Shown here: positions 40,345 through 51,959 of the stretch, in pieces
Position numbering within the stretch: the first letter of the stretch is position 1
How the letters are laid out: each line of letters opens with the position of its first letter
NCBI GenBank assembly: GCA_032718475.1
Contig: JAUCBJ010007883.1
Span: forward strand, 20,503 to 84,502
From: Nemertoderma westbladi
Lineage: Eukaryota > Xenacoelomorpha > Nemertodermatida > Nemertodermatidae
Reading direction: 5' to 3'
Length of the DNA: 64,000 bases
Program-made: the position numbers and the translations under genes
The notes under the pieces: generated by a model
Database searches by the model: none
Seen by the model: the letters and a program-made list of their open reading frames with translations, nothing else
What the model was told of the DNA's origin: nothing

Positions 40345-43300
40345 GTCTCTCCAGCCTACCTCTCTGCAACGGGTCTCTCCAGCATACCTCTTCACCCCGG
40401 GTCTCTCCAGCCTACCTCTTCAATCCGGGTCTCTCCAGCCTACCTCTTCAATAACCCGGGTCTCTCCAGCCTACCTCTCTGCAACGGGTCTCTCCAGCCT
40501 ACCTCTTCAACCCGGGTCTCTCCAGCCTACCTCTTCAATCCGGATCTCTCCAGCCTACCTCTTCAATAACCCGGGTCGCTCCAGCCTACCTTTTCAACCC
40601 TGGACTCTCCAGCCTACTTCTTCAATAACCCGGGTCTCTCCAGCCTACCTTTTCAACCCTGGACTCTCCAGCCTACCTAACTGTAACGGGTCTCTCCAGC
40701 CTACCTCTCTGCAACGGGACTCTCCAGCCTACCTCTCTGCAACGGGTCTCTCCGGCCCACCTCTTCAACAACCCGGGACTCTCCAACCTACCTCTCTGCA
40801 ACGGGACTCTCCAACCTACCTCTCTGCAGCGGGACTCTCCAGCCTACCTCTCTGCAACGGGTCTCTCCAGTCTACCTCTCTGCAACGGGACTCTCCAGCC
40901 TACCTCTCTGCAACGGTTCTGTCCAGCCTACCTCTTCAACCCGGGTCTCTCCAGCCTACCTCTCTGCAAGGGGACTCTCCAGCCTACCTCTCTGCAACGG
41001 GACTTTCCGGCCTACCTCTCTGCAACGGGACTCTCCAGCCTACCTCTCTGCAACGGGTCTCTCCAGCCTACCTCTTTAACCCGGGTCTCTCCAGCCTACC
41101 TCCTCAACCCGGATCTCTCCAGCCTACCTCTTCAACCCGGGTCTCTCCAGCCTACCTCTCTGCAACGGGTCTCTCCAGCCTACCTCTTCAACCCGGGTCT
41201 CTCCAGCCTACCTCTTCAATCGGATCTCTCCAGCCTACCTCTTCAATAACCCGGGTCTCTCCAGCCTACCTTTTCAACCCTGGATTCTCCAGCCTACCTA
41301 ATTGTAACGGGTCTCTCCAGCCTACCTGTTCAATAACCCGGGTCTCTCCAGCCTACCTCTCTGCAACGGGTCTCTCCAGCCTACCTCTCTGCAACGGGTC
41401 TCTCCAGCCTACCTCTTCAACCCGGGTCTCTCCAGCCTACCTCTTCAATCCGGATCTCTCCAGCCTACCTCTTCAATAACCCGGGTCGCTCCAGCCTACC
41501 TTTTCAACCCTGGACTCTCCAGCCTACCTAATTGTAACGGGTCTCTCCAGCCTATCTCTTCAATAACCCGGGTCTCTCCAGCCTACCTCTCTGCAACGGG
41601 TCTCTCCAGCCTACCTCTTCAATAACCCGGTACTCTCCAGCCTACCTCTCTGCAACGGGACTCTCCAGCCTACCTTTCTGCAACGGGTCTCTCCAGCCTA
41701 CTTCTCTGCAACGGGTCTCTCCAGCCTACCTAATTGTAACGGGTCTCTCCAGCCTATCTCTTCAATAACCCGGGTCTCTCCAGCCTACCTTTTCAACAAC
41801 CCGGGACTCTCCAGCCTACCTCTTCAACCCGGGTTTCTCCAGCCTACCTCTTCAACCCGGATCTCTCCAGCCTACCTCTTCAATCCGGATCTCTCCAGCC
41901 TACCTTTTCAATAACCCGGGTCTCTCCAGCCTACCTTTTCAACCCTGGACTCTCCAGCCTACCTAATTGTAACGGGTCTCTCCAGCCTACCTCCCTGAAA
42001 CGGGTCTCTCCAGCCTACCTATCTGCAACGGGTCTCTCCGACCTACCTCTTCAACAACCCGGGTCTCTCCACCCTACCTCTTCAACCCGGGTCTCTCCAG
42101 CCTACCTCTTCAACCCGGGTTTCTCCAGCCTACCTCTTCAACCCGGATCTCTCCAGCCTACCTCTTCAATAACCCGGGTCTCCCCAGCCTACCTTTTCAA
42201 CCCTGGACTCTCCAGCCTACCTATTTGCGACGGGACTCTCCAGCCTACCTCTCTGCAAGGGGACTCTCCAGCCTACCTCTCTGCAACGGGACTATCCGGC
42301 CTACCTCTCTACAACGAGACTCTCCAGCCTACCTCTCTGCAACGGGTCTCTCCAGCCTACCTCTTCAACCCGGGTTTCTCCAGCCTACCTCTTCAACCCG
42401 GATCTCTCCAGCCTACCTCTTCAATAACCCGGGTCTCCCCAGCCTACCTTTTCAACCCTGGACTCTCCAGCCTACCTATTTGCGACGGGACTCTCCAGCC
42501 TACCTCTCTGCAAGGGGACTCTCCAGCCTACCTCTCTGCAACGGGACTATCCGGCCTACCTCTCTACAACGAGACTCTCCAGCCTACCTCTCTGCAACGG
42601 GTCTCTCCAGCCTACCTCTTCAACCCGGGTTTCTCCAGCCTACCTCTTCAACCCGGATCTCTCCAGCCTACCTCTTCAATAACCCGGGTCTCCCCAGCCT
42701 ACCTTTTCAACCCTGGACTCTCCAGCCTACCTATTTGCGACGGGACTCTCCAGCCTACCTCTCTGCAAGGGGACTCTCCAGCCTACCTCTCTGCAACGGG
42801 ACTCTCCGGCCTACCTCTCTACAACGAGACTCCCCAGCCTACCTATCTGCAACGGGACTCTCCAGCCTACCTCTCTGCAACGGGTATCTCCAGCCTACCT
42901 CTTCAACACGGGTCTCTCCAGCCTACCTCTTCAATCCGGGTCTCTCCAGCCTACCTCTCTGCAACGGGTCTCTCCAGCCTACCTCTTCAACCCGGGTCTC
43001 TCCAGCCTACCTCTTCAATCCGGATCTCTCCAGCCTACCTCTTCAATAACCCGGGTCTCTACAGCCTACCTCTTCAACCCTGGACTCTCCAGCCTACCTA
43101 ATTGTAACGGGTCTTTCCAGCCTACCTCTCTGCAACGGGTCTCTCCAGCCTACCTCTCTGCAACGGGACTCTCCAGCCTACCTCTCTGCAACGGGACTCT
43201 CCAGCCTACCTCTCTGCAACGGGACTCTCCGGCCTACCTCTTCAACAACCCGGATCTCTCCAGCCTACCTCTTCAACCCGGGTCTCTCCAGCCCACCTCT

Positions 43301-43550
43301 TTAACAACCCGGGTCTCTCCACCCTACCTCTTCAACCTGGGTCTCTCCAGCCTACCTCTTCAACCCGGGTCTCCCCAGCCTACCTCTTCAACCCAGATCT
43401 CTCCAGCCTACCTCTTCAATAACCCGGGTCTCTCCAGCCTACCTCTTCAACCCTGGACTCTCCAGCCGACCTATTTGCGACGGGACTCTCCAGGCTACCT
43501 CTCTGCAACGGGTCTATCCAGCCTACCTCTTCAACCCGGGATTCTCTAGC
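40345..43550. repeat. 28/31-bp minisatellite array with higher-order repeats
   Basis: About 110 units built on TCTCCAGCCTACCTCT followed by one of three linkers: CTGCAACGGG, TCAACCCGGG or TCAATAACCCGGG. Unit lengths of 28 and 31 bp alternate irregularly. Between 42182 and about 42870 a 255-bp block recurs (CTATTTGCGACGG at 42221, 42476 and 42731), a recent higher-order duplication. Long stop-free frames (40319-41479 and 42225-43049) are side effects of the repeat and are not called as genes. Confidence 0.93.
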
Positions 43551-43968
43551 TTACGCAAATGTCTTGACGACTAATATGATCACCACAAAACATTCTCACA
43601 CATCTCCGAAATTGTTTAATTCACCCGTGTTTTTCACAGCTGTCTGTCTCTCTGTCCGTCTTTCCGGACAGATGCGATCATCAAAGCTGACAACCATTTC
43701 TTAACTCAAATTAAAGTTAATCATCAATTGAAGCAAATTAAGAGGTTACAGTAGAATGGACGGTGATTCCAACCAAAACTATAAACAAGAGTTATGAGCA
43801 CAGCAGCCACAGGTTACAGTTGCATTTTAGTTGTTGTCGAAATGTCGGCGTAACGTTTCCACCGATGGAGAACACTTCACCAATTCTCCATATTTCAGTT
43901 TGAATTCTTATTTTAGTTCTTATTTCTGCTCATTTATTTGCTTATTTTCTTATTTTTTCTGCCGTACT
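43551..43968. other. Spacer, short dispersed motif
   Basis: Contains AGGTTACAG and AACCAAAACTATAAAC words that also occur near 24480-24570 and 47470-47560, suggesting a small dispersed repeat. No gene. Confidence 0.45.
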
Positions 43969-44553
43969 TCAACAACAAAACCCTCAAACTTACTTAGGCC
44001 TCTGCTCCACTGTTCAATGGGAGCGTCTCCACTGGTACAGTATGTCGCAAGTCATGGCGTAATTGTTTCAATGAATTCACATATCTCGGAGGTTGTGGTT
44101 TCAATCCCCGCCTGGAACAGGGCAGTTTTCGTTTCGGCACGAATGCATTGAAGGAACCACCCAGGGCGCCTGCCTTGCATCCTTAAGTGGTAGCTAAATG
44201 AGTACTGGAATTTCCTTTGGGGAGTATAGTTCTGGGGGGGGGGGGGGGGGCGCACTGGAAATAAGTAGTGAGACTTTGTGTGTATTCCTGAACTTTCCTT
44301 TTGAGAGTCGAAGTGATTATGCCCCACATGTTCCATATTTTTTTGAAATACTACTCATTAGTTATATCCGGCTAGAGTCCGGGTGATTTACTTTAGGGAC
44401 AGTAGTAGGCCTAGCAAAATTTTCATCGAAGGTTTTTTAAATGACATGCGAATGTAATAAATTCTTACATTTTCCCTCACCTTTTCTTAGCTGCGTGTGT
44501 ATAAGTTGCCATAATACACCCGGTATTTCGCTTGGCATGAACCCAATAACGAT
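43969..44553 (+). repeat. Dispersed repeat family B, copy 2
   Basis: Second copy of the repeat at 19519-20190, in the same orientation, with the same order of blocks. It carries a poly(G) run of about 17 at 44236, where the other copy has only GGGGGG, and lacks about 60 bp (the ACGACCGAAGAAACTTTAC region). The tRNA-like B-box is degraded here (GGTTTCAATCCCC). Confidence 0.8.
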
Positions 44554-44751
44554 TTATACATTTATAAGTTATAGATAATATAGATTTATGTTGGATCACT
44601 CATTATACAGTATAAAAACAAATTAAAGTTTATTAATTTCACCAGCACCTGATTTACTATTGATAACCCTACACTATTATTATATTTCATTGTGTCAAGT
44701 ACAATGAACACATCTCCAATCAGAGTGTACATCATTGGAGGTGTTCCATTA

Positions 44752-45005
44752 TTCTCTCCTAGCTTGACACTTACAGAACCGCCTCCGCTTTGCAGGACAT
44801 TGCTTTCGCCATGAGGACCAGCCAGTCTGCCAGTGCATAATCTTGTAGCGAATACGCACGGTGGACAGCCTACAGCTTATTGAGACGAATCTTAAAGGAC
44901 ACACTGACTGGCCTTGAAGATGCGGATGATCTAGCAAATGTCATGGGTGATAGGGAGTTGTGGCGGGGCAATTTTGTCGACAAGCCGGCACAGCATTCGT
45001 AATAT
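44752..45005 (+). mobile_element. LINE 3' fragment (RTE-like RT C-terminus)
   Basis: Same family as 5561-5835 and 12930-13290: TGCAGGACATTGCTTTCGCC, then the ILKD...GLEDADDLANVMGDRELW block with small frame breaks. It ends in an AT repeat near 45005-45030. Confidence 0.75.
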
Positions 45006-45059
45006 ATATATAATATACATGTATATATAATGCAGCTGCCCTGCAATGCAGCATGCATG

Positions 45060-46660
45060 CCGATCCTAGTAGTAGTATCTACAGTATAACAGTGATTCTC
45101 TAAACTACTATTGTATGTAGAGTATAAGTTTCTACGGTTTCTACGTTTCTTTTATCCTTTGTAGTAAATAAGTACCAAGTCAGTCAGTATCCTCAGGTGT
45201 GCAGAACCAGAAAAAAAACTCTGCTCTTATTTGAGATTCACAATGTAAAGATGTATCAGAATACGAATACTGAAACAAATAGGCCAACAGACACCGGTCG
45301 TAAGAAAACAATACTGAAACAACAGAACAAATATATCGACAATAGGTTACCGAAACAAACTCGTGCTGTATGCAACGGTAGGTCTTACTATTGCCTTTAT
45401 GTAGATGCTTTATGCAGTTATGTATGCCTGTCAGTCTGTATGTATGCTGGTATAGCTGTATAGGGCATATCAGAATAGTATACCAGAGAAAGCCTAGTTA
45501 GTTTATATTGATATTGGTTAATGATTGAGTAGGCTGTACTGTCTGACTGTCTGACCGTAGGCCTACATTTTTTTTGTATACTGTAATACGGTAATTAGTC
45601 CGGTTACAGTTTTAATCCTGATAAAATTTCATTTGCAGTTTCAGTTATAGATTATATATATTATTATCTCACGTAGTAAAGCAGTCCACAGTCATTGAAA
45701 TACTGTAATGTCAGTCTCATCGAGGCGGGGTGCAGTGCAGTCTCTCACCCAATGACCCAGTCAGTTGCCCAACAAAAAAATCAAATGAATTACTTGCCCA
45801 ATAAAAAAGTTATATAGCTAAAAATGAGTCACTTTAATATATATTACTGTACTGCTGTAATATTAATATACACTAATAATAATATTCATTACGAAACTGT
45901 ATCTTTATAGAGTTACTGTATAGGTAGTTGTAGGAAATCCATTATATCCCTCTACCATTACGATTACATCATTAATTTTATTTTTGTTTATCTAAAACCT
46001 TTATGATTTATAGGCCTACGCTACAGTAGTATGCGATATTTAGGAAGGAAAGATTGGTGATAATGCTGATAATAGTCTAATACTGTAGTTGAGACACATA
46101 AACAGACTAATTATAACCATATGCTACTCCTACTGTAGATCTTCGTTCACTACTTGACTCGCCAAATAAATCACAGTTGAGCTAAGTGGGCAATGGCGTC
46201 TTTGGGCCACTTTGACTACTGGTGGCCCATTACTATCAAGGTCCAAAACTATAATAATAAACAAAAATACAATGTTTTAATAAAGATACCTATGTTGAAC
46301 AATGTTTTCGTATTAATTTATTAAGCTACGCACTTATACTATTGCAATTCTGTTTCTTTTTCCAATGCTCATTCATGTTAGTTGTGTGGTTGAGAACTGA
46401 ATCGATTTTTAGTAATTTCAGTTTCAGTTACTGTTACAATATTCAAAATTAGTAATTACAGTTTCAGTTACAGCTGTACAGTATTCAAAATTTGTAATTA
46501 CAGTTACAGTTGCAGTTACAGTATTAAAAAATTATCAAAATCATTCAGTTACAGTTCCATAGTTACAGTATAATTACAGTTACAGTTCTCAACACTACAA
46601 CTGATTCAATTATTAATAATAGCCATTTTATAGTTTATTTTCCAAGAGAACGAATCATAT
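45060..46660. other. Intergenic, CAGTTACAGT-rich tract
   Basis: No supported gene. Around 46390-46590 the words CAGTTACAGT and AGTTTCAGTTAC recur many times as a loose simple repeat. A short frame at 45197-45463 has no recognisable domain. Confidence 0.5.
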
Positions 46661-46733
46661 GCCTCCTTAGCGCAGTCGGCAGCGCGTCAGTCTCATAATC
46701 TGGAGGTCGCCAGTTCGATCCTGGCAGGGGGCA
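46661..46733 (+). tRNA. trnM-CAU: Elongator tRNA-Met (CAU)
   Basis: 73 nt from GCCTCCTTAGCGCAG to CAGGGGGCA. The 7-bp acceptor pairs GCCTCCT with AGGGGGC (one wobble). The anticodon loop is CTCATAA with CAT, and the T-arm is GCCAGTTCGATCCTGGC. The A-box (TAGCGCAGTCGG) and B-box (AGTTCGATCC) are intact. There is no intron and CCA is not encoded. GTCAGTCTCATAATCTG is the usual elongator signature rather than the initiator. It is isolated from other genes by about 1.3 kb on the right. Confidence 0.95.
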
Positions 46734-48060
46734 TGCTTTCTTTTTTACTTCATAATGGAAGTAAATAATCGGAATCACAATAATGTATAATTGTATCTTT
46801 ATCCCATATTCACAGAAGAAATATTGGATTACGCCCACTCTTGAAAGCATTGATCCGTTGATTGCTATAGCAGCAGCAGCCCTCTAGCAACAGCAGAAGA
46901 ACCAAGTTACTAAAACAAATAACATTTTGAATTTCCCGCTCATCATTACCATTGCTGCATTACCAACTATTGCATAATACACATTCCCTATCCATAGTCC
47001 CTATGCTGATGATTTCCACTGACATTCTGACTGTGAATCATAGTTTCTGTTATATGACTGTATGACGGATGGGGATGCTGCATGCCTGTATGTGGTACAA
47101 TAGGCCCTACCGTCTGACCGTATACTGACTGTATTCATTGTTCTTGTATTGGCCTAAAACTATTTTTAAAGTTCCCCATGAAATAAATACAGAAATAGGC
47201 CTATTTGTTCTTCATATAATACAGTAATAAATGGTTATAATCCCATTTAATAATAATACCAGAATACAAGAATAGCTGAATAGGTTACTGTAATAGGGCA
47301 AACGGTACCGGTAATACAATAATACATGTAATAAAAAGGCCTACTACAGTACTATACCAGTCAGCCAGTATACAATAATTATATATATCATCAGGAGACA
47401 GGGGCGGAAACTAGACGCAAATCCCATCTTGGCGAATTAATATCCAACCTCAATCAGTCAATGTTAAATTCTCAATTTAGGGAAAGGAGCAGGTTACAGT
47501 AGTACCGGTACGTTATTTTAACCAAAACAATAAACTAAATACAATAGAACAGGTTACAGATTCATTTTTGAGAGTAATCAGCTGCTACTTGCGTCGAATT
47601 TCCCCTGGCAGCCTGGGGAGGGATTAATTTTTATTGCGTCCAGTTTTCCACCCTAGGCGCTAGGCCTATCTGATCATCAGATCATACAGTCATATATCAG
47701 TCTGTATATTCAGATATTACTGTATGATATATGGATAATATCCATATATCAATATCATACAGTAATACAGTAATATATCCATTGGCTCCATATATATCCA
47801 ATCCATATAAAATCCATTAATATATCAATATAGTTATATCCATTGGTTATAGCTTGGCTTACTGCAGTAGATCACGGCACACGGCTGGCTTAGCCTATTC
47901 TACTATCTGACTATTGGCAGTTTGGCGGGTAGTTACTAGTTATCCATTTTTTTTATCTGGTTCAATCCCTGTTTTATCAAAATATTTGTGTAAATTCCAA
48001 TTATCCACTTCTGACAGTCTGTGTTTCCGAGGTTGGAGGTAAACAAATAATTACAGTTCG
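46734..48060. promoter_or_regulatory. Spacer and QARS1 upstream region
   Basis: About 1.3 kb with no gene. It contains two TACCGGTA copies (near 47306 and 47502), AGGTTACAG/ACCAAAACAATAAAC repeat words and an AT-rich block of GGATATA repeats at 47690-47840. The QARS1 promoter should be in the last few hundred bases. Confidence 0.4.
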
Positions 48061-50415
48061 ATGGACACCGGCACGGTTGTAGATCGGCTTATAGAGGTTG
48101 GATTCCCAGAACAGCGGGCTCTAGAAACATCAAAAAATGAGTTACTCGCAGCACAAATTCTCCAACTGTTGGATGAATTGCGACGTGAGAAACTGGCAGC
48201 AGAAGCCGATACGTCTGTGAGCCGGGAGGAGGCGCTGCTGGTCTATCACGTCGCCACTAAATTTCGCGACGATTGCAAATCGTTTACTAGTTATATTATT
48301 CCTTACGTGGCGACTGGTGCCGTTCACAGCGAACTCCAGGTGAATGCCGCAGCCACCTTCCTTAAGGCATTCCACAGCAATTGCGAAATCGATAGAACAG
48401 CATTTGAGGCTGCCTCAGGGATCGGAGTGAAGGTAACGCCAGAAGAGGTTGAAGAAGCCGTAGAGAAAGCCATCAATAAATACCGCGAGCAGATAGTGGA
48501 GAGAAGGTACGGCTTCAAGGTGGGTATCCTGGTGGGTGAGGTGCGAAGGTTGCTTCCTTGGGCGGAGACCAAACCAGTGCGAGGTGAAATCGATGTGCAA
48601 ATGTTCGACCTTCTCGGGCCGAAAGGAGAGCAGGATAGAACGCCGCCACGACGCGGTGAGAGTAAACCCAACGATAAGGAAACAAAAGGCGGTTCGAAAG
48701 AGAAGAGTAAACCGGAGGTTGATGGGGAGGCGGTTGGGGGCGGATGGTCGTCAGACATGGCCGGAGAGGCGTTGAGCTTCCACGCGGTTGGGGAGAACTT
48801 CCGCACGGAGGGCTACGTGCTGACGCCGTCGACGCACCGGCTGTTAGCAGACCACGTAGCGGCGGTAGACGGACGCGTGCACACGCGGTTCCCCCCGGAA
48901 CCCAACGGGATCCTGCACATCGGCCACGCCAAGGCCATCAACTTTAACTTCGGCTACGCGGCGGCCAACCGCGGCGTCTGTTATCTCCGGTACGACGACA
49001 CCAACCCCGAGAAGGAAGAGGAGCGATTCTTCCGCGGGATCCGCGAGATGGTCGAGTGGTTGGGCTACTCGCCCTTCCGGGTCACCCACGCCTCCGATTA
49101 TTTCCCGCAGCTCTACGACTACGCGGTGGAACTCATCCGGAGGGGCCACGCTTACGTCTGCCACCAGAAGCACGATGAGCTGAAGGGCCACAATCCAGAG
49201 GCGTCGCCATGGCGGGATCGGCCGGTGGCTGAGAGTCTCGGGTTATTCGCGGATATGCGGGACGGTAAGATGGCGGAAGGCGACGCAACCTTGCGGATGA
49301 AACACGTTATGGAAGACGGTAAGACAGACCCGGTTGCTTACCGCATTAAGTACACGACGCACGCGGCCAGCGGAGACCGTTGGTGTGTCTATCCGACTTA
49401 CGACTTCACCCACTGTATCTGCGATTCGTTAGAGAACATAACCCATTCGCTGTGCACCAAAGAGTTCCAGGCGCGTCGCTCCTCCTACTACTGGCTGTGC
49501 AACGCGTTGGACATTTACTGCCCGGTGCAGTGGGAGTACGGACGACTCAACCTCAACTACACCGTCGTGTCCAAGCGGAAGATCGGTAGGTTGATAGCCG
49601 CGGGGTTGGTGGAGGGTTGGGACGACCCCCGGTTGTTTACGCTCACGGCGTTACGACGCAGGGGCTACCCGCCCGAGGCCATCAACCTGTTCTGCGCCAA
49701 GGTCGGGGTCACCATGGCCCAGGTCTCCTTGGAGCCGGAGATGTTGGAGTCGTGCGTGAGGTCCGTGTTGAACGATACCGCCAGCAGGGTCGGGGCGACG
49801 TTGCGGCCGTTACGCGTCCGGATAAACAACCTCCCCGTCGGGTTGCCGTCCATTAGCGTTCCTAACGTTCCGCACATCGAGTCTAAAGGAACTCACGAGA
49901 TCTCTCTAACCCCGATCGTCTACATAGAAAGGGATGACTTTAAGGAGGAAGCCGATAAGGGTTACAGAAGGTTGACTCTGTCTCAGTCGGTTGGGTTGAA
50001 ACACTCGGGGTTCGTTATCCGGGTCGTCGAGGTCGAGCGTAGCGAGTCCGGACAGGTGTGCGGGTTAGTGGCGAGCTGCGAGCCGTTGGGGCCGGATAAT
50101 AAACCCCGGGGTTTCGTACAATGGGTCGGCGAGGACAGACTGGACTGCGAGGTGCGTTTATACCGACGGTTATTCAAACATAAACACCCCGAGGACCCGA
50201 AGGAGGCGCCGGGTGGGTTCCTCTCGGATTGCGACCCGGACAGTCGGGAGGTTGTCCGGGGTTACGTGGAGCCGTCCGTGTCCGGCGCCCGGCCCTACGA
50301 TAAGTTTCAGTTCGAGCGGGTCGGCTATTTCTCGGTGGATCCGGATTCGACAGATTCTCATCTGGTTTTTAATCTGACGGTTTCTCTCAAGGAAGATTCG
50401 GGTAAATCTAGTTGA
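48061..50415 (+). CDS. QARS1: Glutaminyl-tRNA synthetase, cytosolic
   Basis: An intronless 784-residue enzyme (human QARS1 has 775) that charges tRNA-Gln with glutamine. The N-terminal eukaryotic GlnRS domain (about 1-190) shows GVKVTPEEVEEAVEKAINKY and LPWAETKPVRGEIDVQM. A low-complexity charged linker (about 190-235) precedes the class I catalytic domain: RFPPEPNGILHIGHAKAINF (HIGH at 286-289), RYDDTNPEKEEERFF, HITHSLCTKEF-like ITHSLCTKEFQARRSSYYW, QWEYGRLNL and VVSKRKI (KMSKS-type, 501-507). The C-terminal beta-barrel anticodon-binding part ends KFQFERVGYFSVDPDS and VSLKED. All motifs are intact. The gene is GC-rich relative to its flanks. AATAAA lies at 50427-50432, only 12 nt after the stop, so a later signal may be used. 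Confidence 0.97.
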   Translation: MDTGTVVDRLIEVGFPEQRALETSKNELLAAQILQLLDELRREKLAAEADTSVSREEALLVYHVATKFRDDCKSFTSYIIPYVATGAVHSELQVNAAATFLKAFHSNCEIDRTAFEAASGIGVKVTPEEVEEAVEKAINKYREQIVERRYGFKVGILVGEVRRLLPWAETKPVRGEIDVQMFDLLGPKGEQDRTPPRRGESKPNDKETKGGSKEKSKPEVDGEAVGGGWSSDMAGEALSFHAVGENFRTEGYVLTPSTHRLLADHVAAVDGRVHTRFPPEPNGILHIGHAKAINFNFGYAAANRGVCYLRYDDTNPEKEEERFFRGIREMVEWLGYSPFRVTHASDYFPQLYDYAVELIRRGHAYVCHQKHDELKGHNPEASPWRDRPVAESLGLFADMRDGKMAEGDATLRMKHVMEDGKTDPVAYRIKYTTHAASGDRWCVYPTYDFTHCICDSLENITHSLCTKEFQARRSSYYWLCNALDIYCPVQWEYGRLNLNYTVVSKRKIGRLIAAGLVEGWDDPRLFTLTALRRRGYPPEAINLFCAKVGVTMAQVSLEPEMLESCVRSVLNDTASRVGATLRPLRVRINNLPVGLPSISVPNVPHIESKGTHEISLTPIVYIERDDFKEEADKGYRRLTLSQSVGLKHSGFVIRVVEVERSESGQVCGLVASCEPLGPDNKPRGFVQWVGEDRLDCEVRLYRRLFKHKHPEDPKEAPGGFLSDCDPDSREVVRGYVEPSVSGARPYDKFQFERVGYFSVDPDSTDSHLVFNLTVSLKEDSGKSS

Positions 50416-51735
50416 TTTCTAATATAAATAAATCGGTCGGTAACTGAATTGACCTACAGGATAGGATAGAGACATCCGATAAGGGACCGACTATTACAAC
50501 TCTTCTTAGCTAAATCTACATTGTGGCATGTTGCTTATAAAATATAACAGTTGTAGCCCTTGAACCTTCAATGATGTACGTTGTTTGGAATAATTATTGT
50601 TAGACCAGTTTTATTGAAACTAATGTGTTTCTAGTGCTAACTAAGTAAGATCTAACGTTCATATTTAGGAATCATAATATTTTTTAAACACCTGTTTCGT
50701 AATATATCGATATTATTTTTCTAAGTCCAACTTTGTAATGTAGCTGCGTGTTTGGTGTTGTTATTAGATTTTGTGCTCTGAGTTATTAAAATTATATTAA
50801 TTACTATTTGGCGGAGAGTTTTACTGTAGTTTTGCGGTTGACTTTGGAGTTGCATTTGCAATTTTTCGATTCGAATTTTAAAATTCAATATAATATTACT
50901 ATTTGTGTGTCCAAATTTATGTTGCTCATATATTTTAAATTATTTTATTAACTTAGTTTTTTGTGGTTAAATATAATTTTGTGCTTGGGATAATATTATT
51001 ATTATATATAAATATAATTTGCTTTGATTAATACCTCTACAAGCTAAGCTCTGTATTCCCCTGAATCCGGACCTCCGTAGTAAAATGAACTCGAGTTGGG
51101 AAAACAACACTTTATAAAACAGCAAAGAAAAGGCTGAATTTATAACGAATTGTTAGTACTAAGTACATCTTAATACGTAATGCACATAATGCAGCACTTA
51201 AACTGCTGAACTGTACGCGATCTGTAAACTTGGAGTGCTCAATAGAACTGAGCACTGCTCACTGCTCAGACAATGAGGATGTCCTTTTCCCTAATAATGT
51301 GGATCGTGCTAAGGAATCTCCAAGAAATTATCAAGTTTACGGAATTGTTAACGCGCTTAAGGAAATATGAGATTTACTTCTAAAGCCCCCCCCCCCCCCC
51401 AAACCATCCCATTTCACACTCATACAGTATTGCTAAATATAATGACAATTCGATTATAAAACTTCTCAGATAGCAAAATAATAGTAAAGATAATATTTTC
51501 TCAAGAATTAATATCACAATAATGGAAGTTAGAAATCGCAACAAATTTATTTCCCACTAAAAATAATAATTTGTCCACTAAATTTTTCCTTCACTGAAAA
51601 TAACTATTATTCTCCACTATTTATAATAATTGGATTTCCACTAAAACTATTTTAACTATTTTTAATTTTGTAACGACCAAATATAATCATATTTCACTTA
51701 AAATTTAATTAATTTCCACTAAGTCCACAGTCAAA
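50416..51735. other. QARS1 3' region, no other gene
   Basis: AT-rich DNA with a poly(C) run of about 14 at 51387 and short TCCACTAAA words repeated near 51550-51720. Nothing coding was recognised. Confidence 0.5.
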
Positions 51736-51959
51736 CTACTCAAAAAATTCAATGCATTCTTCAGTCCTCGGGTCTCGCTCATCGCATCGGTTAGTCCAGT
51801 TTGCCCGTATCGCTAGCGCAGTAGAGATACCAAAAGTCGAGGTCGCCAACGACACTGCGAGTGCGACAGACAGAGGCGGTGGCCTTGATGGTGATTTGTT
51901 TGAGTACCGGTACAATTCCAAATCGTTGCTGGGTATTGCAGTATTGGGGTGTTGTCCTA

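Noticed and set aside
40319-43049. Long stop-free frames of 386 and 274 codons
   Set aside because: They lie wholly in the 28/31-bp minisatellite, whose unit length is not constantly a multiple of three. The translations merely restate the repeat in shifting frames.
47380-47700. CTGATGA words on the minus strand as ribozyme cores
   Set aside because: No GAAA box or stem II complement follows within a plausible distance.
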